Assembly (NCBI RefSeq): GCF_037031285.1
Contig: NZ_JAYEZO010000002.1
Span: 248,001-312,000, forward strand
Reading direction: 5' to 3'
DNA: 64,000 nt
DNA from: Halobellus sp. LT62
GTDB lineage: Archaea > Halobacteriota > Halobacteria > Halobacteriales > Haloferacaceae
Shown: piece after piece, positions 24,514-34,578 of the stretch
Layout: each line of letters opens with the position of its first letter
Numbering within the stretch: position 1 is the first letter of the stretch
Made by a program: the position numbers and the translations under genes
Notes under the pieces: generated by a model
The model's input: the letters and a program-made list of their open reading frames with translations, nothing else
Told to the model about the DNA's origin: nothing
The model's database searches: none

Positions 24514-24535
24514 CCACCGGGACGCTTGCTCGGGT

Positions 24536-25516
24536 ATGAGCGAGGCCGACGATTCTGCGGGGACCCCGGCGGGACGCGAGATCTGGATCGAGAAGTACCG
24601 ACCGGAGACGTTCGACGACATCTACGGCCAAGAGGAGATCGTCGAGCGCCTGCGCTCGTACGTCGATCGCGACGACCTACCGCACCTGCTCTTTGCGGGC
24701 CCAGCCGGTACGGGCAAAACTACCTCGGCTACCGCCATCGCCCGCGCGATCTACGGCGACGACTGGCGGAACAACTTCCTCGAACTGAACGCCTCCGACG
24801 AGCGCGGTATCGACGTCGTGCGCGACCGAATCAAGAACTTCGCGCGCTCGTCGTTCGGCGGCTACGACCACCGGATCATCTTCCTCGACGAGGCCGACTC
24901 ACTCACGGACGACGCCCAGTCAGCGCTCCGCCGGACGATGGAGCAGTTCTCCGACAACACGCGTTTCATCCTCTCGTGTAACTACTCCTCGAAGATCATC
25001 GACCCGATCCAGTCGCGGTGTGCGGTCTTTCGCTTCTCGCCGCTCTCCGATGACGCGATCCGCCGGCAGGTCGAAGACATCGCCGAGGCGGAGGACATCG
25101 ACGTCACCGAGGACGGCCTCGACGCCCTCGTCTACGCCGCCGGCGGCGATATGCGACGGGCGATCAACTCCCTGCAGGCGGCGGCGACGACCGGCGAGGT
25201 CGTCGACGAGGAAGCCGTCTATCTGATCACGTCGACGGCGCGGCCAGAGGAGATCGAGGAGATGGTCCGGGCGGCGATCGACGGCGACTTCGCCTCGGCT
25301 CGCGCGCAACTCGAACACTTACTCGTCGACACCGGGATGGCCGGCGGCGACATCATCGACCAGCTGCACCGCTCGGCGTGGGACTTCGACCTCGACGAGC
25401 GCACGACGATCCGGCTGATGGAACGGATCGGCGAGGCGGATTATCGAATTACGGCGGGGGCGAACGAGCGGGTCCAGTTGGAGGCGCTGTTGGCCGCCCT
25501 CGCGGCCGAGGAGTAG
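24536..25516 (+). CDS. rfcS: Replication factor C small subunit
   Basis: A 326-residue AAA+ clamp-loader subunit that opens PCNA rings. Walker A is [13 protein letters not shown], Walker B is [12 protein letters not shown], the SRC arginine-finger motif is [10 protein letters not shown], and sensor 2 is [12 protein letters not shown]. It lacks the inteins that interrupt this gene in several haloarchaea. PCNA, its partner, is at the left edge of the window. Confidence 0.95.
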   Translation: MSEADDSAGTPAGREIWIEKYRPETFDDIYGQEEIVERLRSYVDRDDLPHLLFAGPAGTGKTTSATAIARAIYGDDWRNNFLELNASDERGIDVVRDRIKNFARSSFGGYDHRIIFLDEADSLTDDAQSALRRTMEQFSDNTRFILSCNYSSKIIDPIQSRCAVFRFSPLSDDAIRRQVEDIAEAEDIDVTEDGLDALVYAAGGDMRRAINSLQAAATTGEVVDEEAVYLITSTARPEEIEEMVRAAIDGDFASARAQLEHLLVDTGMAGGDIIDQLHRSAWDFDLDERTTIRLMERIGEADYRITAGANERVQLEALLAALAAEE

Positions 25517-25573
25517 CCGCTCGCGCCCTGTACCCGGAACTGTTTTACCCGGCCGTGGGTCAACTGACGGGTA

Positions 25574-28342
25574 ATGAGTGAACTCGAAGCGGAGTATCGT
25601 CTCGAGTATTTCGAGGAGGAGGGGTTTTACCGGAAGCAGTGTCCGGTGACCGACGTCTACTTCTGGACGCGCGATCCCGACCGTGAGACGTGCGGCGAGC
25701 CGCCCGCGGACGACTACTCCTTCATCGACAACCCCGGCTTCGACGAGGAGTACACCCTCGAAGAGATGCGAGAGGAGTTCCTCTCGTTCTTCGAGGAGCA
25801 CGGCCACGAGCGCATCGAGCCGTATCCGGTCGCGGCGAACCGCTGGCGCGACGACGTCCTCCTGACGCAGGCGTCGATTTACGACTTCCAGCCGCTTGTC
25901 ACGAGCGGGCAGACGCCGCCGCCGGCGAACCCGCTGTGTATCTCTCAACCCTGCATCCGAATGCAGGATATCGACAACGTGGGCAAGACCGGCCGCCACA
26001 CGATGGCGTTCGAGATGATGGCCCACCACGCGTTCAACGCCCGCGAGGAGGTCGGCGACGAGTACGCCTACTCCGGGGAGGTCTACTGGAAGGACGAGAC
26101 GGTCGAACTCTGTGATCAGTTCTTCGAGCATATGGGCGCGGACCTCGAGGAGATCACCTACATCGAGGACCCGTGGGTCGGCGGCGGCAACGCCGGGCCC
26201 GCGTTCGAGGTGCTCTATCGGGGCGCGGAACTCGCGACGCTCGTCTTCATGTCGATGGAGCAGGACGACGAGGGCGAGTACGAGATGAAAGACGGCAACC
26301 GGTACTCGCCGATGGACACCTACATCGTCGACACCGGCTACGGCCTCGAACGTTGGACGTGGGTGTCACAGGGGACGCCGACGGTCTACGAGGCGGTCTA
26401 CCCCGAGATGATCGAGTTCCTGAAGGGGAACGCGGGCGTCTCCCTGAGCGACGAGGAGGCGGAACTCGTCCACCGCGCGGCGAAGCTCTCGGGGTATCTC
26501 GATATCGACGAGATAGACGATCTCACCGAGGCCCGCGCCGACATCGCGGGCGAGTTGGACGTCGACGCCGACGAACTCACGGAACTGCTGCACCCCCTCG
26601 AAACGATCTACGCGATCGCCGACCACTGCCGCACGTTGGCCTATATGTTCGGCGACGAGATCGTTCCCTCGAACGTCGGCACCGGCTACCTCGCGCGGAT
26701 GGTGCTGCGCCGGACGAAGCGCCTCGTCGACGACGTCGGCGTCGACGCCCCGCTCGACGAACTCGTCGATATGCAGGCCAAGCGCCTCGGCTACGAGAAC
26801 CGCGACACGATCCGCGACATCGTCCGCACCGAGGAGCGAAAGTACCGACAGACGCTGGAACGCGGGCGTCGAAAGGTCGAGAACCTCGCGGCCGAGTACG
26901 CCGACAGGGACGAACCGATCCCCGTCGACGAGCTCATCGAACTGTACGACTCCCACGGGATCCAACCGGAGATGGTCGAGGAGATCGCCGCCGACCGCGG
27001 CGCGAGCGTCGACGTCCCCGACAACTTCTACTCGCTCGTCGCCGAGCGACACGGCGGCGGCGACGCGTCCGCGGTGTCGACCGCGCGCGAGGAGCGGCTC
27101 GCGGACCTCCCGGAGACGGAGAAGCTCTACTACGACGATCAGGAGCGGACGGAGTTCGAGGCGGTCGTCCTCGACGTCATCGAGCGCGAGGAGGGCTACG
27201 ATGTCGTCCTCGATCAGACGATGTTCTATCCGGAAGGCGGCGGCCAGCCCGCCGACCACGGGACGCTCTCGACCGACGACGCGACGGTACAGGTAACCGA
27301 CGTACAGGTCCGCGATGGCGTCGTACTGCACCGCACCGACGACACCCCCGGTAAGGGCGAGTTCGTCCGCGGACAGCTCGACGTCGAACGTCGCCGTCGG
27401 CTGATGCGCCACCACACTGCGACGCACATCATCGGCTACGCCGCCCGGCAGATCCTCGGCGAGCACGTTCGACAGGCGGGCGCACAGAAGGGAACGAAGC
27501 GCTCGCGGCTCGATGTCCGACACTACGCGCGGATCTCCCGCGAGGAGGTCAAACAGATCGAGTTGGTCGCGAACGACCTCGTGATGCAGAATCGGACGGT
27601 CAAACAGCACTGGCCGGACCGCCACGAGGCCGAGGCCGAACACGGCTTCGACCTCTATCAGGGCGGGATCCCGCCGGGACAGAACATCCGGACGATCACC
27701 ATCGACGACGACGTGCAGGCCTGCGGCGGGACGCACGTGAGCCGGACCGGCGACATCGGCGCGATTAAGGTTCTCACGACCGAGCCGGTCCAAGACGGCG
27801 TCGAGCGCATCGTCTTCGCCGCGGGCGACGCCGCGATCGAGGCGACGCAACGGACCGAGGACGCCCTCTACGACGCGGCCGACGTGCTCGACGTCACGCC
27901 CGAGGACGTCCCCGACACGGCCGAACGGTTCTTCACCGAGTGGAAGGAGCGCGGGAAGACGATCGACCGGCTGAAGACGGAACTCGCGGAGGCCCGCGCG
28001 GCCGCCGGGGATGACGAAGTCGACATCGACGGCACCCCCGCGGTGGTCCGCCGACTCGACGGCGACGCCGACGAGCTCCGCGCGACGGCGAACGCGCTCG
28101 TCGAGGAGGGCAAGGTCGCAGTCCTCGGCTCCGGGGCCGGCGGTAGCGCCCAGTTCGTCGTCGGCGTCCCCGACGGCGTCGGGATCAACGCGGGCGAGGT
28201 CGTCGGTCGACTCGCCGCGGCGGTCGGCGGCGGGGGCGGCGGCCCGCCGGACTTCGCGCAAGGGGGCGGCCCCGATGTCAACGCGCTCGACGACGCGCTG
28301 GAGGACGCGCCGGACGTGCTCCGCGCCGTGCTGAGCGCCTGA
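25574..28342 (+). CDS. alaS: Alanyl-tRNA synthetase
   Basis: A 922-residue class II synthetase of the archaeal type. It has an N-terminal extension with [17 protein letters not shown] and a catalytic core with [14 protein letters not shown] and [10 protein letters not shown]. The editing domain has [13 protein letters not shown] and [13 protein letters not shown], whose His and Cys bind zinc. A C-terminal DHHA1 domain ends in a glycine-rich [15 protein letters not shown] loop. All parts needed for aminoacylation and for clearing mischarged Ser and Gly are present. The start is the ATG at 25574. Confidence 0.97.
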   Translation: MSELEAEYRLEYFEEEGFYRKQCPVTDVYFWTRDPDRETCGEPPADDYSFIDNPGFDEEYTLEEMREEFLSFFEEHGHERIEPYPVAANRWRDDVLLTQASIYDFQPLVTSGQTPPPANPLCISQPCIRMQDIDNVGKTGRHTMAFEMMAHHAFNAREEVGDEYAYSGEVYWKDETVELCDQFFEHMGADLEEITYIEDPWVGGGNAGPAFEVLYRGAELATLVFMSMEQDDEGEYEMKDGNRYSPMDTYIVDTGYGLERWTWVSQGTPTVYEAVYPEMIEFLKGNAGVSLSDEEAELVHRAAKLSGYLDIDEIDDLTEARADIAGELDVDADELTELLHPLETIYAIADHCRTLAYMFGDEIVPSNVGTGYLARMVLRRTKRLVDDVGVDAPLDELVDMQAKRLGYENRDTIRDIVRTEERKYRQTLERGRRKVENLAAEYADRDEPIPVDELIELYDSHGIQPEMVEEIAADRGASVDVPDNFYSLVAERHGGGDASAVSTAREERLADLPETEKLYYDDQERTEFEAVVLDVIEREEGYDVVLDQTMFYPEGGGQPADHGTLSTDDATVQVTDVQVRDGVVLHRTDDTPGKGEFVRGQLDVERRRRLMRHHTATHIIGYAARQILGEHVRQAGAQKGTKRSRLDVRHYARISREEVKQIELVANDLVMQNRTVKQHWPDRHEAEAEHGFDLYQGGIPPGQNIRTITIDDDVQACGGTHVSRTGDIGAIKVLTTEPVQDGVERIVFAAGDAAIEATQRTEDALYDAADVLDVTPEDVPDTAERFFTEWKERGKTIDRLKTELAEARAAAGDDEVDIDGTPAVVRRLDGDADELRATANALVEEGKVAVLGSGAGGSAQFVVGVPDGVGINAGEVVGRLAAAVGGGGGGPPDFAQGGGPDVNALDDALEDAPDVLRAVLSA

Positions 28343-28493
28343 CCGACGTATCGATTTCGCCCCGTTCTGCGACGGTCTCAGCCGCTGGCTCCGATCCGAC
28401 CGCGACGAATAAGTGGGGTACTGCTCGACGGTCCGGCCGGTATCTGCGTCGTGTGACACAAGACTTATCGATATCTGTTGACAATCCAACACT

Positions 28494-29099
28494 GTGTCTT
28501 CGATAGCCCAAGCCGCAGCGCAGGTGGACGACGCTGCGAGCGTATTGGTCCTCCGTCCGCAGACAGCGGCTGTCGACGACGAAGCGGGCAGGCGGCACTT
28601 CGTCGACGACGAGGGCGGGGCGGAGCTGCTCGGTATCTCGTTCACGCAGCCGCCGTCGGCGTGGTACGACGCGTGGTGTGACACGCTCGACGGCGAGCCC
28701 GCCGCGGCGGCGATAATCACGACCCCCGAACTGGCCGAAGACGACATCGGCGACCGCCCGCTCGACGTCGATACGGTCGCGAACCCCTCGAACCTCACTG
28801 GCATCGGCGTCAAGTCGACGCCGTATCTGACCGACTGGACCGACGCGACGGTCACCGTGGACTCGCTCACGACCTTGCTCCAGTACGCGGACAAACAGCG
28901 CGTCTACCGCTTTCTGCACGTTCTCACGACCCGGCTTCGGGCCGCGGGCGCGACCGGACTGTTCTACTTCGATCCGACCGTGCAGGACGAACAGACCGTC
29001 GAACTGCTCAAGACGCTGTTCGACGCGGTCATCGAGTGCGAGTCCGCGGGCGACGACTCCGGGGAGTTCGAGTGGACGGCGCGGGTCCAGCATTCCTGA
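28494..29099 (+). CDS. DUF7504-like haloarchaeal protein (RecA/KaiC-like fold without Walker A)
   Basis: A 201-residue protein. It resembles the haloarchaeal DUF7504 group: an initial strand VLVLRPQT, SFTQPPSAWYDAWCDTL, then a Walker-B-like strand and helix VTVDSLTTLLQYADKQRVYR and LFYFDPTVQDEQTVELLKTL. The fold looks like a RecA/KaiC ATPase whose P-loop has been lost. The start is a GTG at 28494 placed about 27 bases after a GACTTATCGATAT promoter element. Members are often annotated as regulators but no activity is proven. Confidence 0.75.
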   Translation: MSSIAQAAAQVDDAASVLVLRPQTAAVDDEAGRRHFVDDEGGAELLGISFTQPPSAWYDAWCDTLDGEPAAAAIITTPELAEDDIGDRPLDVDTVANPSNLTGIGVKSTPYLTDWTDATVTVDSLTTLLQYADKQRVYRFLHVLTTRLRAAGATGLFYFDPTVQDEQTVELLKTLFDAVIECESAGDDSGEFEWTARVQHS

Positions 29100-29176
29100 G
29101 AGCGAGTCTCGTTTGTCCCCATCGACTCGACCTCGCGAGTCGAGACGCCTAAGGCGCGCTGCCCCGACCTCCCGCT

Positions 29177-29956
29177 ATGGCACGCGTCTCCGTGAACGGT
29201 GTCGACTGTTACTACGAAACGGCCGGATCGGGCGAGCCCGTCGCGTTCGTCGGCGACGTCGGCTACGGCGCGTGGCAGTGGAGTTGGCAGCACGCCGCGG
29301 TCGCCGGTCCCTATCGGAGCATCGTGACCGACCTCCGCGGCTGCGGTCGCTCGGACGCCCCGCCGGGACCGTACGCCGTCGGGGATCTCGTCGACGACTT
29401 CACGACGGTTCTCTCGGACGCGGGCGTCCGCTCGGCGCACGTCGTCGGCGCGGGGCTCGGCGGGATGGTCGCGCTGGAGGCCGCTCGAACCACCTCCCGC
29501 GTCGACAGCCTCGTCCTCGTCGGGACCGCCGCCCGCGGGGCCGGGCTCGACCTCGAACCGCTCTGGGCCGCCCCCGGCGACCCCGACGCGCTCGAACGCT
29601 CGCTCGCGGCCGGACTCTCCGACGCGTTCGTCGACGCCCACCCCGACGCCGTCGCGCAGATGGTCGAGTGGCGCGCCGCGGAGGACGCCGACCGGGCGGC
29701 GTGGAAGGCCCACGAAGCGGCCGTCGAGGGCTTCGACGTCTCCGATCGGCTCTACGAAATCACCGTTCCGGCACTCGTCGTCCACGGGGCCGACGACGCG
29801 GTCTGGCCCGCCAAACGGGGCGAGGCGTTGGCGGAGGGGCTCCCGCGCGGGGAGTTCCGCTCGGTCGACGAGGCGGGTCACCTCGTTCACGTCGAGGCCT
29901 CGAAACGCGTCAACGACGACCTGCTCGGCTTTCTCGCGTCGCTCGACGGTGATTGA
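29177..29956 (+). CDS. Alpha/beta hydrolase-fold protein lacking the nucleophile serine
   Basis: A 259-residue alpha/beta hydrolase-like protein. The acid region VVHGADDAVWP and the His region VDEAGHLVHVE are in place, but the nucleophile elbow reads VVGAGLGGMVAL. The expected Ser of GxSxG is Gly93, so classic serine esterase chemistry is not possible. It may be a non-hydrolytic member, for example one acting in binding or decarboxylation. It stands alone between the DUF7504-like gene and a glutamine amidotransferase gene. Confidence 0.8.
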   Translation: MARVSVNGVDCYYETAGSGEPVAFVGDVGYGAWQWSWQHAAVAGPYRSIVTDLRGCGRSDAPPGPYAVGDLVDDFTTVLSDAGVRSAHVVGAGLGGMVALEAARTTSRVDSLVLVGTAARGAGLDLEPLWAAPGDPDALERSLAAGLSDAFVDAHPDAVAQMVEWRAAEDADRAAWKAHEAAVEGFDVSDRLYEITVPALVVHGADDAVWPAKRGEALAEGLPRGEFRSVDEAGHLVHVEASKRVNDDLLGFLASLDGD

Positions 29957-30067
29957 CGCTCGATCGACGGCGACTGTTTTCGTTCCATCGCAACGACGCG
30001 TCACAGAGGTCGGCACGAACGCCCGCGGGCGCAAGGCATTTTTCGGCTCGTCCCGTTCGTTTCCACG

Positions 30068-30778
30068 ATGAGTCGGACCAATGACCGATTGCGAATCGCG
30101 CTCCTCGACGCCTCTCACGGCGACGAGCACACGCGGCGGAACTTCCGGCGCGAGCTCGACGCCGACCTCGTCGAGTTCGACGTGACGGCCGGCGAGCGCC
30201 CGGCGGGGTTCGACTTCGACGCCGTCGTCGTCACCGGCTCCCGATCGTCCGTCTACTGGGACCGCGATTGGATCCGACCGCTGGTCGCGTACGTCGCCGA
30301 GGCCGACGACCGCGGAGTGCCGCTTCTCGGGGTCTGTTACGGGCACCAAGTCGTCGCGACGGCCCTCGGCGGCCGCGTCGAGGATATGGGTGCGTACGAG
30401 ATCGGCTATCGCGAGATCACGAAAGTCGACGACGACGAACTGCTGGCGGGCGTCCCGGAGACGTTCACCGCGTTCACGACGCACTCGGATGCGGTCACCG
30501 AACTCCCGCCGGGAGCGACGCTGCTCGCCGAGAACGACTACGGCGTGCACGCGTTCCGTCGAGAGAACGCGTGGGGCGTCCAGTTCCACCCGGAGTACGA
30601 CCGTGAGACGGCCCGCGCGATCACGCACGAGAAAGAGCTCACAGCGGCACGCCGCGAGGAGGTTCTCGACGGCATCAACGACGAGAACTACGACGCGGCG
30701 TGCCGCACGAAGCGGCTGTTCGACAACTTCACCGACGCCGTTCGCGAGGAGCGGCGCGAGCGGATGTCCTTGGCGTAG
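30068..30778 (+). CDS. Class I glutamine amidotransferase-like protein
   Basis: A 236-residue GATase1-fold protein. The nucleophile elbow LGVCYGHQVVA puts Cys at residue 90, and VQFHPEYDRET gives His174 and Glu176 of the triad. Proteins of this type are stand-alone and hydrolyse glutamine or gamma-glutamyl bonds, or transfer ammonia to an unknown acceptor. It is not part of an operon with GMP synthase or carbamoyl-phosphate synthase here. Confidence 0.87.
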   Translation: MSRTNDRLRIALLDASHGDEHTRRNFRRELDADLVEFDVTAGERPAGFDFDAVVVTGSRSSVYWDRDWIRPLVAYVAEADDRGVPLLGVCYGHQVVATALGGRVEDMGAYEIGYREITKVDDDELLAGVPETFTAFTTHSDAVTELPPGATLLAENDYGVHAFRRENAWGVQFHPEYDRETARAITHEKELTAARREEVLDGINDENYDAACRTKRLFDNFTDAVREERRERMSLA

Positions 30779-30793
30779 GTAGCTGTTTGCCGC

Positions 30794-31279
30794 TCAGGAT
30801 TCGCCCTCCCAGTAGTCAACGTCGTCGTTCTCGCGGTAGTAGCCGGCGACGACCCGCTCGCCAGCGTCGCCGCCGGGCGGTGCGCCTGCGTAGACGCCGA
30901 TCTTCTCCGAGTCCGGGTAGACGGTCACGTCGGGGTCCCGCATCGTCGACACCGCGAGGTAGCGCAGCGGCTCGTCACCGTCGTTGTGCAGCCGGTGCGC
31001 GCCGTCGGGGTCGGCCGGAAAGCCGCAGAAATCGCCGGGCTCGATTCGGTCCTCGCCGTCGGGCGTCCGGAGCACGCCGGTCCCCGAGAGGACGTACACC
31101 GCCTCCGCGTTCGCGGTGTGAAAGTGATACGGCCACGACGACGACTCGGGCGGCAGTTCGTAGAGGCTCGCGCCGACCTCGTCGAAATCGGCGGCGCTGG
31201 CGAGTTTCTTTCGCTTGAAGTGGGTCCCCTCGCGTTCGGTTTCGCTCCACTCGACGTCTCGTTCGCTGACGCGGTTCAT
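30794..31279 (-). CDS. Cupin domain protein
   Basis: A 161-residue single-cupin protein. Motif 1 reads PYHFHTANAEAVYVLSGTG, with two His and a Glu for a metal. Motif 2 reads GDFCGFPADPDGAHRLHN. It could be a sugar-binding or small-molecule dioxygenase-like cupin; neither can be chosen from sequence. The start is the ATG at 31277-31279. It is divergent from the ferredoxin gene, with a long palindrome between them. Confidence 0.83.
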   Translation of the reverse strand: MNRVSERDVEWSETEREGTHFKRKKLASAADFDEVGASLYELPPESSSWPYHFHTANAEAVYVLSGTGVLRTPDGEDRIEPGDFCGFPADPDGAHRLHNDGDEPLRYLAVSTMRDPDVTVYPDSEKIGVYAGAPPGGDAGERVVAGYYRENDDVDYWEGES

Positions 31280-31307
31280 ACGCGTTCTCCCGCGGCGCAC
31301 GGCATAA

Positions 31308-31805
<498 letters not shown>

Positions 31806-31889
31806 GGCGGATCCCGAACGGTCGGATTGTCTCCAGTACGTCGATCCGACGACAGTATCTTGTCTGCGGCGACCATACGATCGATCGCT

Positions 31890-32342
31890 ATGGCTGATGA
31901 GGTAACCCGTTTGCTGCAGAAGGCGTATCAGGACGAGATCGAGACCGTGATGAACTATCTGACGAACTCGATCGTCCTCGACGGCGTCCGCGCCGAGGAG
32001 ATCAAAGAGTCGCTTCAGCAGGACATCCAAGAGGAACTCGGGCACGCCGAACAGCTCGGGAACCGGCTCAAGCAACTCGACGAGCACCCGCCCGGCTCCG
32101 CCGCCTTCGAGGCGAACCAGATGAGCCTGCAGCCTCCCGAGGACACCACGGACGTCCTCTCGGTGATCGAGGGCGTTCTCGACGCCGAAGAGGGTGCTAT
32201 CGAGACGTACCGTGCGCTGATCGATGCGGCCGAGGAGGCCGACGACCCGGTCACCGAGGACCTCGCCGTGACGCTCCTCGCCGACGAGGAAGCGCACAGA
32301 ACGGAGTTCCGCGGGTTCAAGAAGGAGTACAGCCAAGAGTAA
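31890..32342 (+). CDS. Ferritin-like di-iron protein
   Basis: A 150-residue four-helix-bundle protein. Di-iron ligands follow the usual order: E16 or E18 on helix 1 (YQDEIETVMNYL), E49 and H52 (EELGH), E101/E105 (EEGAIETYR) and E133 with H136 (EEAH). It could store iron or protect DNA from peroxide. It follows the ferredoxin gene by 84 bases in the same direction; the two may share regulation, but an in-between promoter is also possible. The start is the ATG at 31890. Confidence 0.85.
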   Translation: MADEVTRLLQKAYQDEIETVMNYLTNSIVLDGVRAEEIKESLQQDIQEELGHAEQLGNRLKQLDEHPPGSAAFEANQMSLQPPEDTTDVLSVIEGVLDAEEGAIETYRALIDAAEEADDPVTEDLAVTLLADEEAHRTEFRGFKKEYSQE

Positions 32343-32361
32343 CCCCGGACCACGCGGCGTT

Positions 32362-33114
32362 CTATCCCGTCCCGAGCAGGGTCGCCCCCGCGAGCGCGAG
32401 CGCGACGACCAATCCAACCGCGTCGATTCTCCCGAACCGGAGTTCCGGGAGCGTCGGATTCCACGCGAAACACCGGGCCCGGAGCGCGAGCGCCAGCCGG
32501 TCCGCGCGAGCGAAGGCCCGCCTGATCCCCGCGGAGCCGACGAGTCGCATCCGATCCCGGAGCGGCCGCTCCGAGCCGAGCCGCGCGGCAGAGGCGTCGC
32601 GGATCCGACGGAGATCGGCCCGGAGCAGCGGCAGGAAGCGGAACACGAGCGCGACGCCGACGCCGAGCAGCCGGCCGACGCGACCCGGAACGAGCCGCTG
32701 GATCGCCGCGCGGGAGTCGCGGACGGGCGTCGCGTGCAGATACACTGCCGAAACCAGCAGGATGAGGAGCACGCGATAGCTCGCCAAGAGCGGACCGACC
32801 GCCGCAGTGAGGTCGATGCCGAGACGCCACGCTGTCGGGTCACCACTGGAAGACCAGATACTGAGATCGACCTCGACGATAGAAACGAGCGGCCCGGCCG
32901 CCAGAAACGGCAGCGCCGGAAGGTAGCCCCGAACCGCTCGAACCGGCGAGAGCCGTCCGGCGGCGAGGAACGAGAAGGCGACGAGCGTGAGCCACGCGAG
33001 CCCCGACGGCGTCGTGTGCGCGAAGGCGGCCGCAGCGAAGGCGGCTTGGAGGAGCAACTTCGTCCGCGGATCGAGTCGATGCGCGAGCGAATCGCCGGGC
33101 TGGTACGTCAGCAT
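32362..33114 (-). CDS. bioN: ECF transporter transmembrane subunit (EcfT/BioN)
   Basis: A 250-residue membrane protein of the EcfT/CbiQ family. It begins GDSLAHRLDPRTKLLLQAAF, the family N-terminus, and has five or six helices and the coupling-helix Ala-Arg-Gly-like regions (SAARLGSERPL, ALRARCFAWN) that contact the ATPase. It overlaps the ATPase gene by 7 bases and, with bioY upstream, completes a biotin uptake system. Confidence 0.87.
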   Translation of the reverse strand: MLTYQPGDSLAHRLDPRTKLLLQAAFAAAAFAHTTPSGLAWLTLVAFSFLAAGRLSPVRAVRGYLPALPFLAAGPLVSIVEVDLSIWSSSGDPTAWRLGIDLTAAVGPLLASYRVLLILLVSAVYLHATPVRDSRAAIQRLVPGRVGRLLGVGVALVFRFLPLLRADLRRIRDASAARLGSERPLRDRMRLVGSAGIRRAFARADRLALALRARCFAWNPTLPELRFGRIDAVGLVVALALAGATLLGTG

Positions 33115-33884
33115 CGCGCGTTCGGGTCGAGATCGCGGCCGCCGTCCCGCCTATCGGCGGGCGTCGGAACCGACGCGTCGAACCGCTCCGGGACTCGCAC
33201 GTCGTATTCGGGCAGCGATTCGACGGCCGTCTCGGGGTCGGCGTCGACGACGACGCGCCCGTCTGCCATCGCCACGACGCGGTCGGCGGGACCCAGCACG
33301 TCGCGGAGGTCGTGCGTGACGACGACGACGCTCGTTCCTCCGTCCGCGAGGCTCCGCAGCCGATCAAGCACCGCGCGGCGCGCGGGATCGTCGAGCCCGG
33401 TGAACGGCTCGTCGAGCACGAGGTGATCGGGTTCCATCGCGAGCGCGCCCGCGATAGCGACGCGCTCGCGCTCGCCGCCGGAGAGTTCGTCGACCCGGTC
33501 GTCCTCGCGGCCGGCGAGGTTGACCGCCGAGAGCGCGGTGTCGACCCGGCGGTCGATCTCGTCTCTGTCGAGGCCGAGGTTCTCCGGGCCGAAGGCGACG
33601 TCAGCGCCGACCGTGGCCGCGACGAGTTGGTCGCGCGGCTCCTGGAACACCATTCCCACGGCCGTCCGCGCGGCGACGAGATCAGAGCCGACGCTGCGGC
33701 CGTTGACTTCGACCGTCCCCGCGTCGGGCTTCAACAGGCCGTTGAAGTGGCGAACGAGCGTCGTCTTGCCCGAGCCGTTCGCGCCTGCGACGACGGCGCA
33801 CTCCCCGTCGGCGATCGAGATCGAGACGTCGTCGACGGCGACGACATCGCCGTAACTGTGGACGAGCCCCTCGGTGCGAATCAT
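33108..33884 (-). CDS. bioM: ECF transporter ATP-binding subunit (EcfA/BioM)
   Basis: A 258-residue ABC ATPase. Walker A is GANGSGKTT, the Q-loop is MVFQEPRDQLVAATV with the ECF-type DQL, the signature is LSGGERERVAIAGALA, and Walker B is HLVLDEPFTGLD. It powers biotin import with BioN and BioY. The start is the ATG at 33882-33884 (MIRTEGLVHSYGD); the longer frame upstream lacks similarity. There is a single ATPase gene, so it probably forms a homodimer. Confidence 0.92.
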   Translation of the reverse strand: MIRTEGLVHSYGDVVAVDDVSISIADGECAVVAGANGSGKTTLVRHFNGLLKPDAGTVEVNGRSVGSDLVAARTAVGMVFQEPRDQLVAATVGADVAFGPENLGLDRDEIDRRVDTALSAVNLAGREDDRVDELSGGERERVAIAGALAMEPDHLVLDEPFTGLDDPARRAVLDRLRSLADGGTSVVVVTHDLRDVLGPADRVVAMADGRVVVDADPETAVESLPEYDVRVPERFDASVPTPADRRDGGRDLDPNARC

Positions 33885-33912
33885 CGGGTGACTCCGGCGC
33901 GCATCGCGACGC

Positions 33913-34494
33913 TCACGCGGCCGCTGCGGCATCGCTGCGGACGATCCCGACCGCAGCAGCGATCTTCACGGCCTCGAAGGGGACGAACGCGAGCGCGCTC
34001 ACCGCGAACGCTTGGACGAGGCCGACGTTCTGTACGATCGCGAACCCGACCGTGCCGAACGCATAGATGACGACCGTTCCGGCGAGCATCCCGACGACGA
34101 GTCGGGCGGTCCCCACCGCCTCGGGGGCGTCGAGGCCGTCGAACCCGTGGACGACGGCTCCGATCAGCGCGGCGGCGATCGGGTACGACCAGAGGTACCC
34201 CGCGGTGTAGCCGACGAGCGGGCCGAACCCGGCTTGGCCGCCGGCGAAGACCGGCGCGCCGGCCGCGCCCGCGGCGAGATAGAACGCCAGCGACGCGCCC
34301 CCCCAGACCGGGCCGAGGAAGATCCCGGCGAGGAAAACGCCGAGCACCTGCAGGCTCACGGGAACAGGCGAGATCGGATTGGGAAACGAGACGTACGCGA
34401 ACGCGCCGGTGAGCGCCGCGAACAGCGCCGCGCGCGCGACGTTGCCGACGACGTCCTCGCCGACGAGTTCGACCGGCTGCGACTTCGTGGACAT
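33913..34494 (-). CDS. bioY: Biotin transporter S-component BioY
   Basis: A 193-residue membrane protein with about six helices and BioY signatures (FPNPISPVPVSLQVLGVFLA, GPVWGGASLAFYLAAGAAGA, GPLVGYTAGYLWSYPIAA). It captures biotin and hands it to the BioMN module encoded directly downstream, giving a complete bioYMN operon. A BirA-type inverted repeat covers the promoter, pointing to repression by biotin status. Confidence 0.94.
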   Translation of the reverse strand: MSTKSQPVELVGEDVVGNVARAALFAALTGAFAYVSFPNPISPVPVSLQVLGVFLAGIFLGPVWGGASLAFYLAAGAAGAPVFAGGQAGFGPLVGYTAGYLWSYPIAAALIGAVVHGFDGLDAPEAVGTARLVVGMLAGTVVIYAFGTVGFAIVQNVGLVQAFAVSALAFVPFEAVKIAAAVGIVRSDAAAAA

Positions 34495-34507
34495 ACGTCA
34501 CCTTGTC

Positions 34508-34539
34508 TCGTAAACCCAAATGAATACTTTGGTTTACGA
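34508..34539. promoter_or_regulatory. BirA-type biotin operator upstream of bioY
   Basis: A perfect 9-base inverted repeat, TCGTAAACC then 14 bases then GGTTTACGA. Half-sites and spacing match the classical BirA box (TTGTAAACC-N14-GGTTTACAA) of bacteria and archaea. It starts 14 bases before the bioY start codon and overlaps the expected TATA position, so binding would block transcription. Confidence 0.85.
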
Positions 34540-34578
34540 CGGAAACGTTTGTACGTCGCGACCGCTTTTGGTCACCTG

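Noticed and set aside
26366-28894. An 842-residue open frame antisense to alaS
   Set aside because: It is a GC-rich shadow of the alaS reading frame, shows no domain similarity, and its sequence is the Arg/Val/Glu-rich type expected from reading the complement of haloarchaeal codons.
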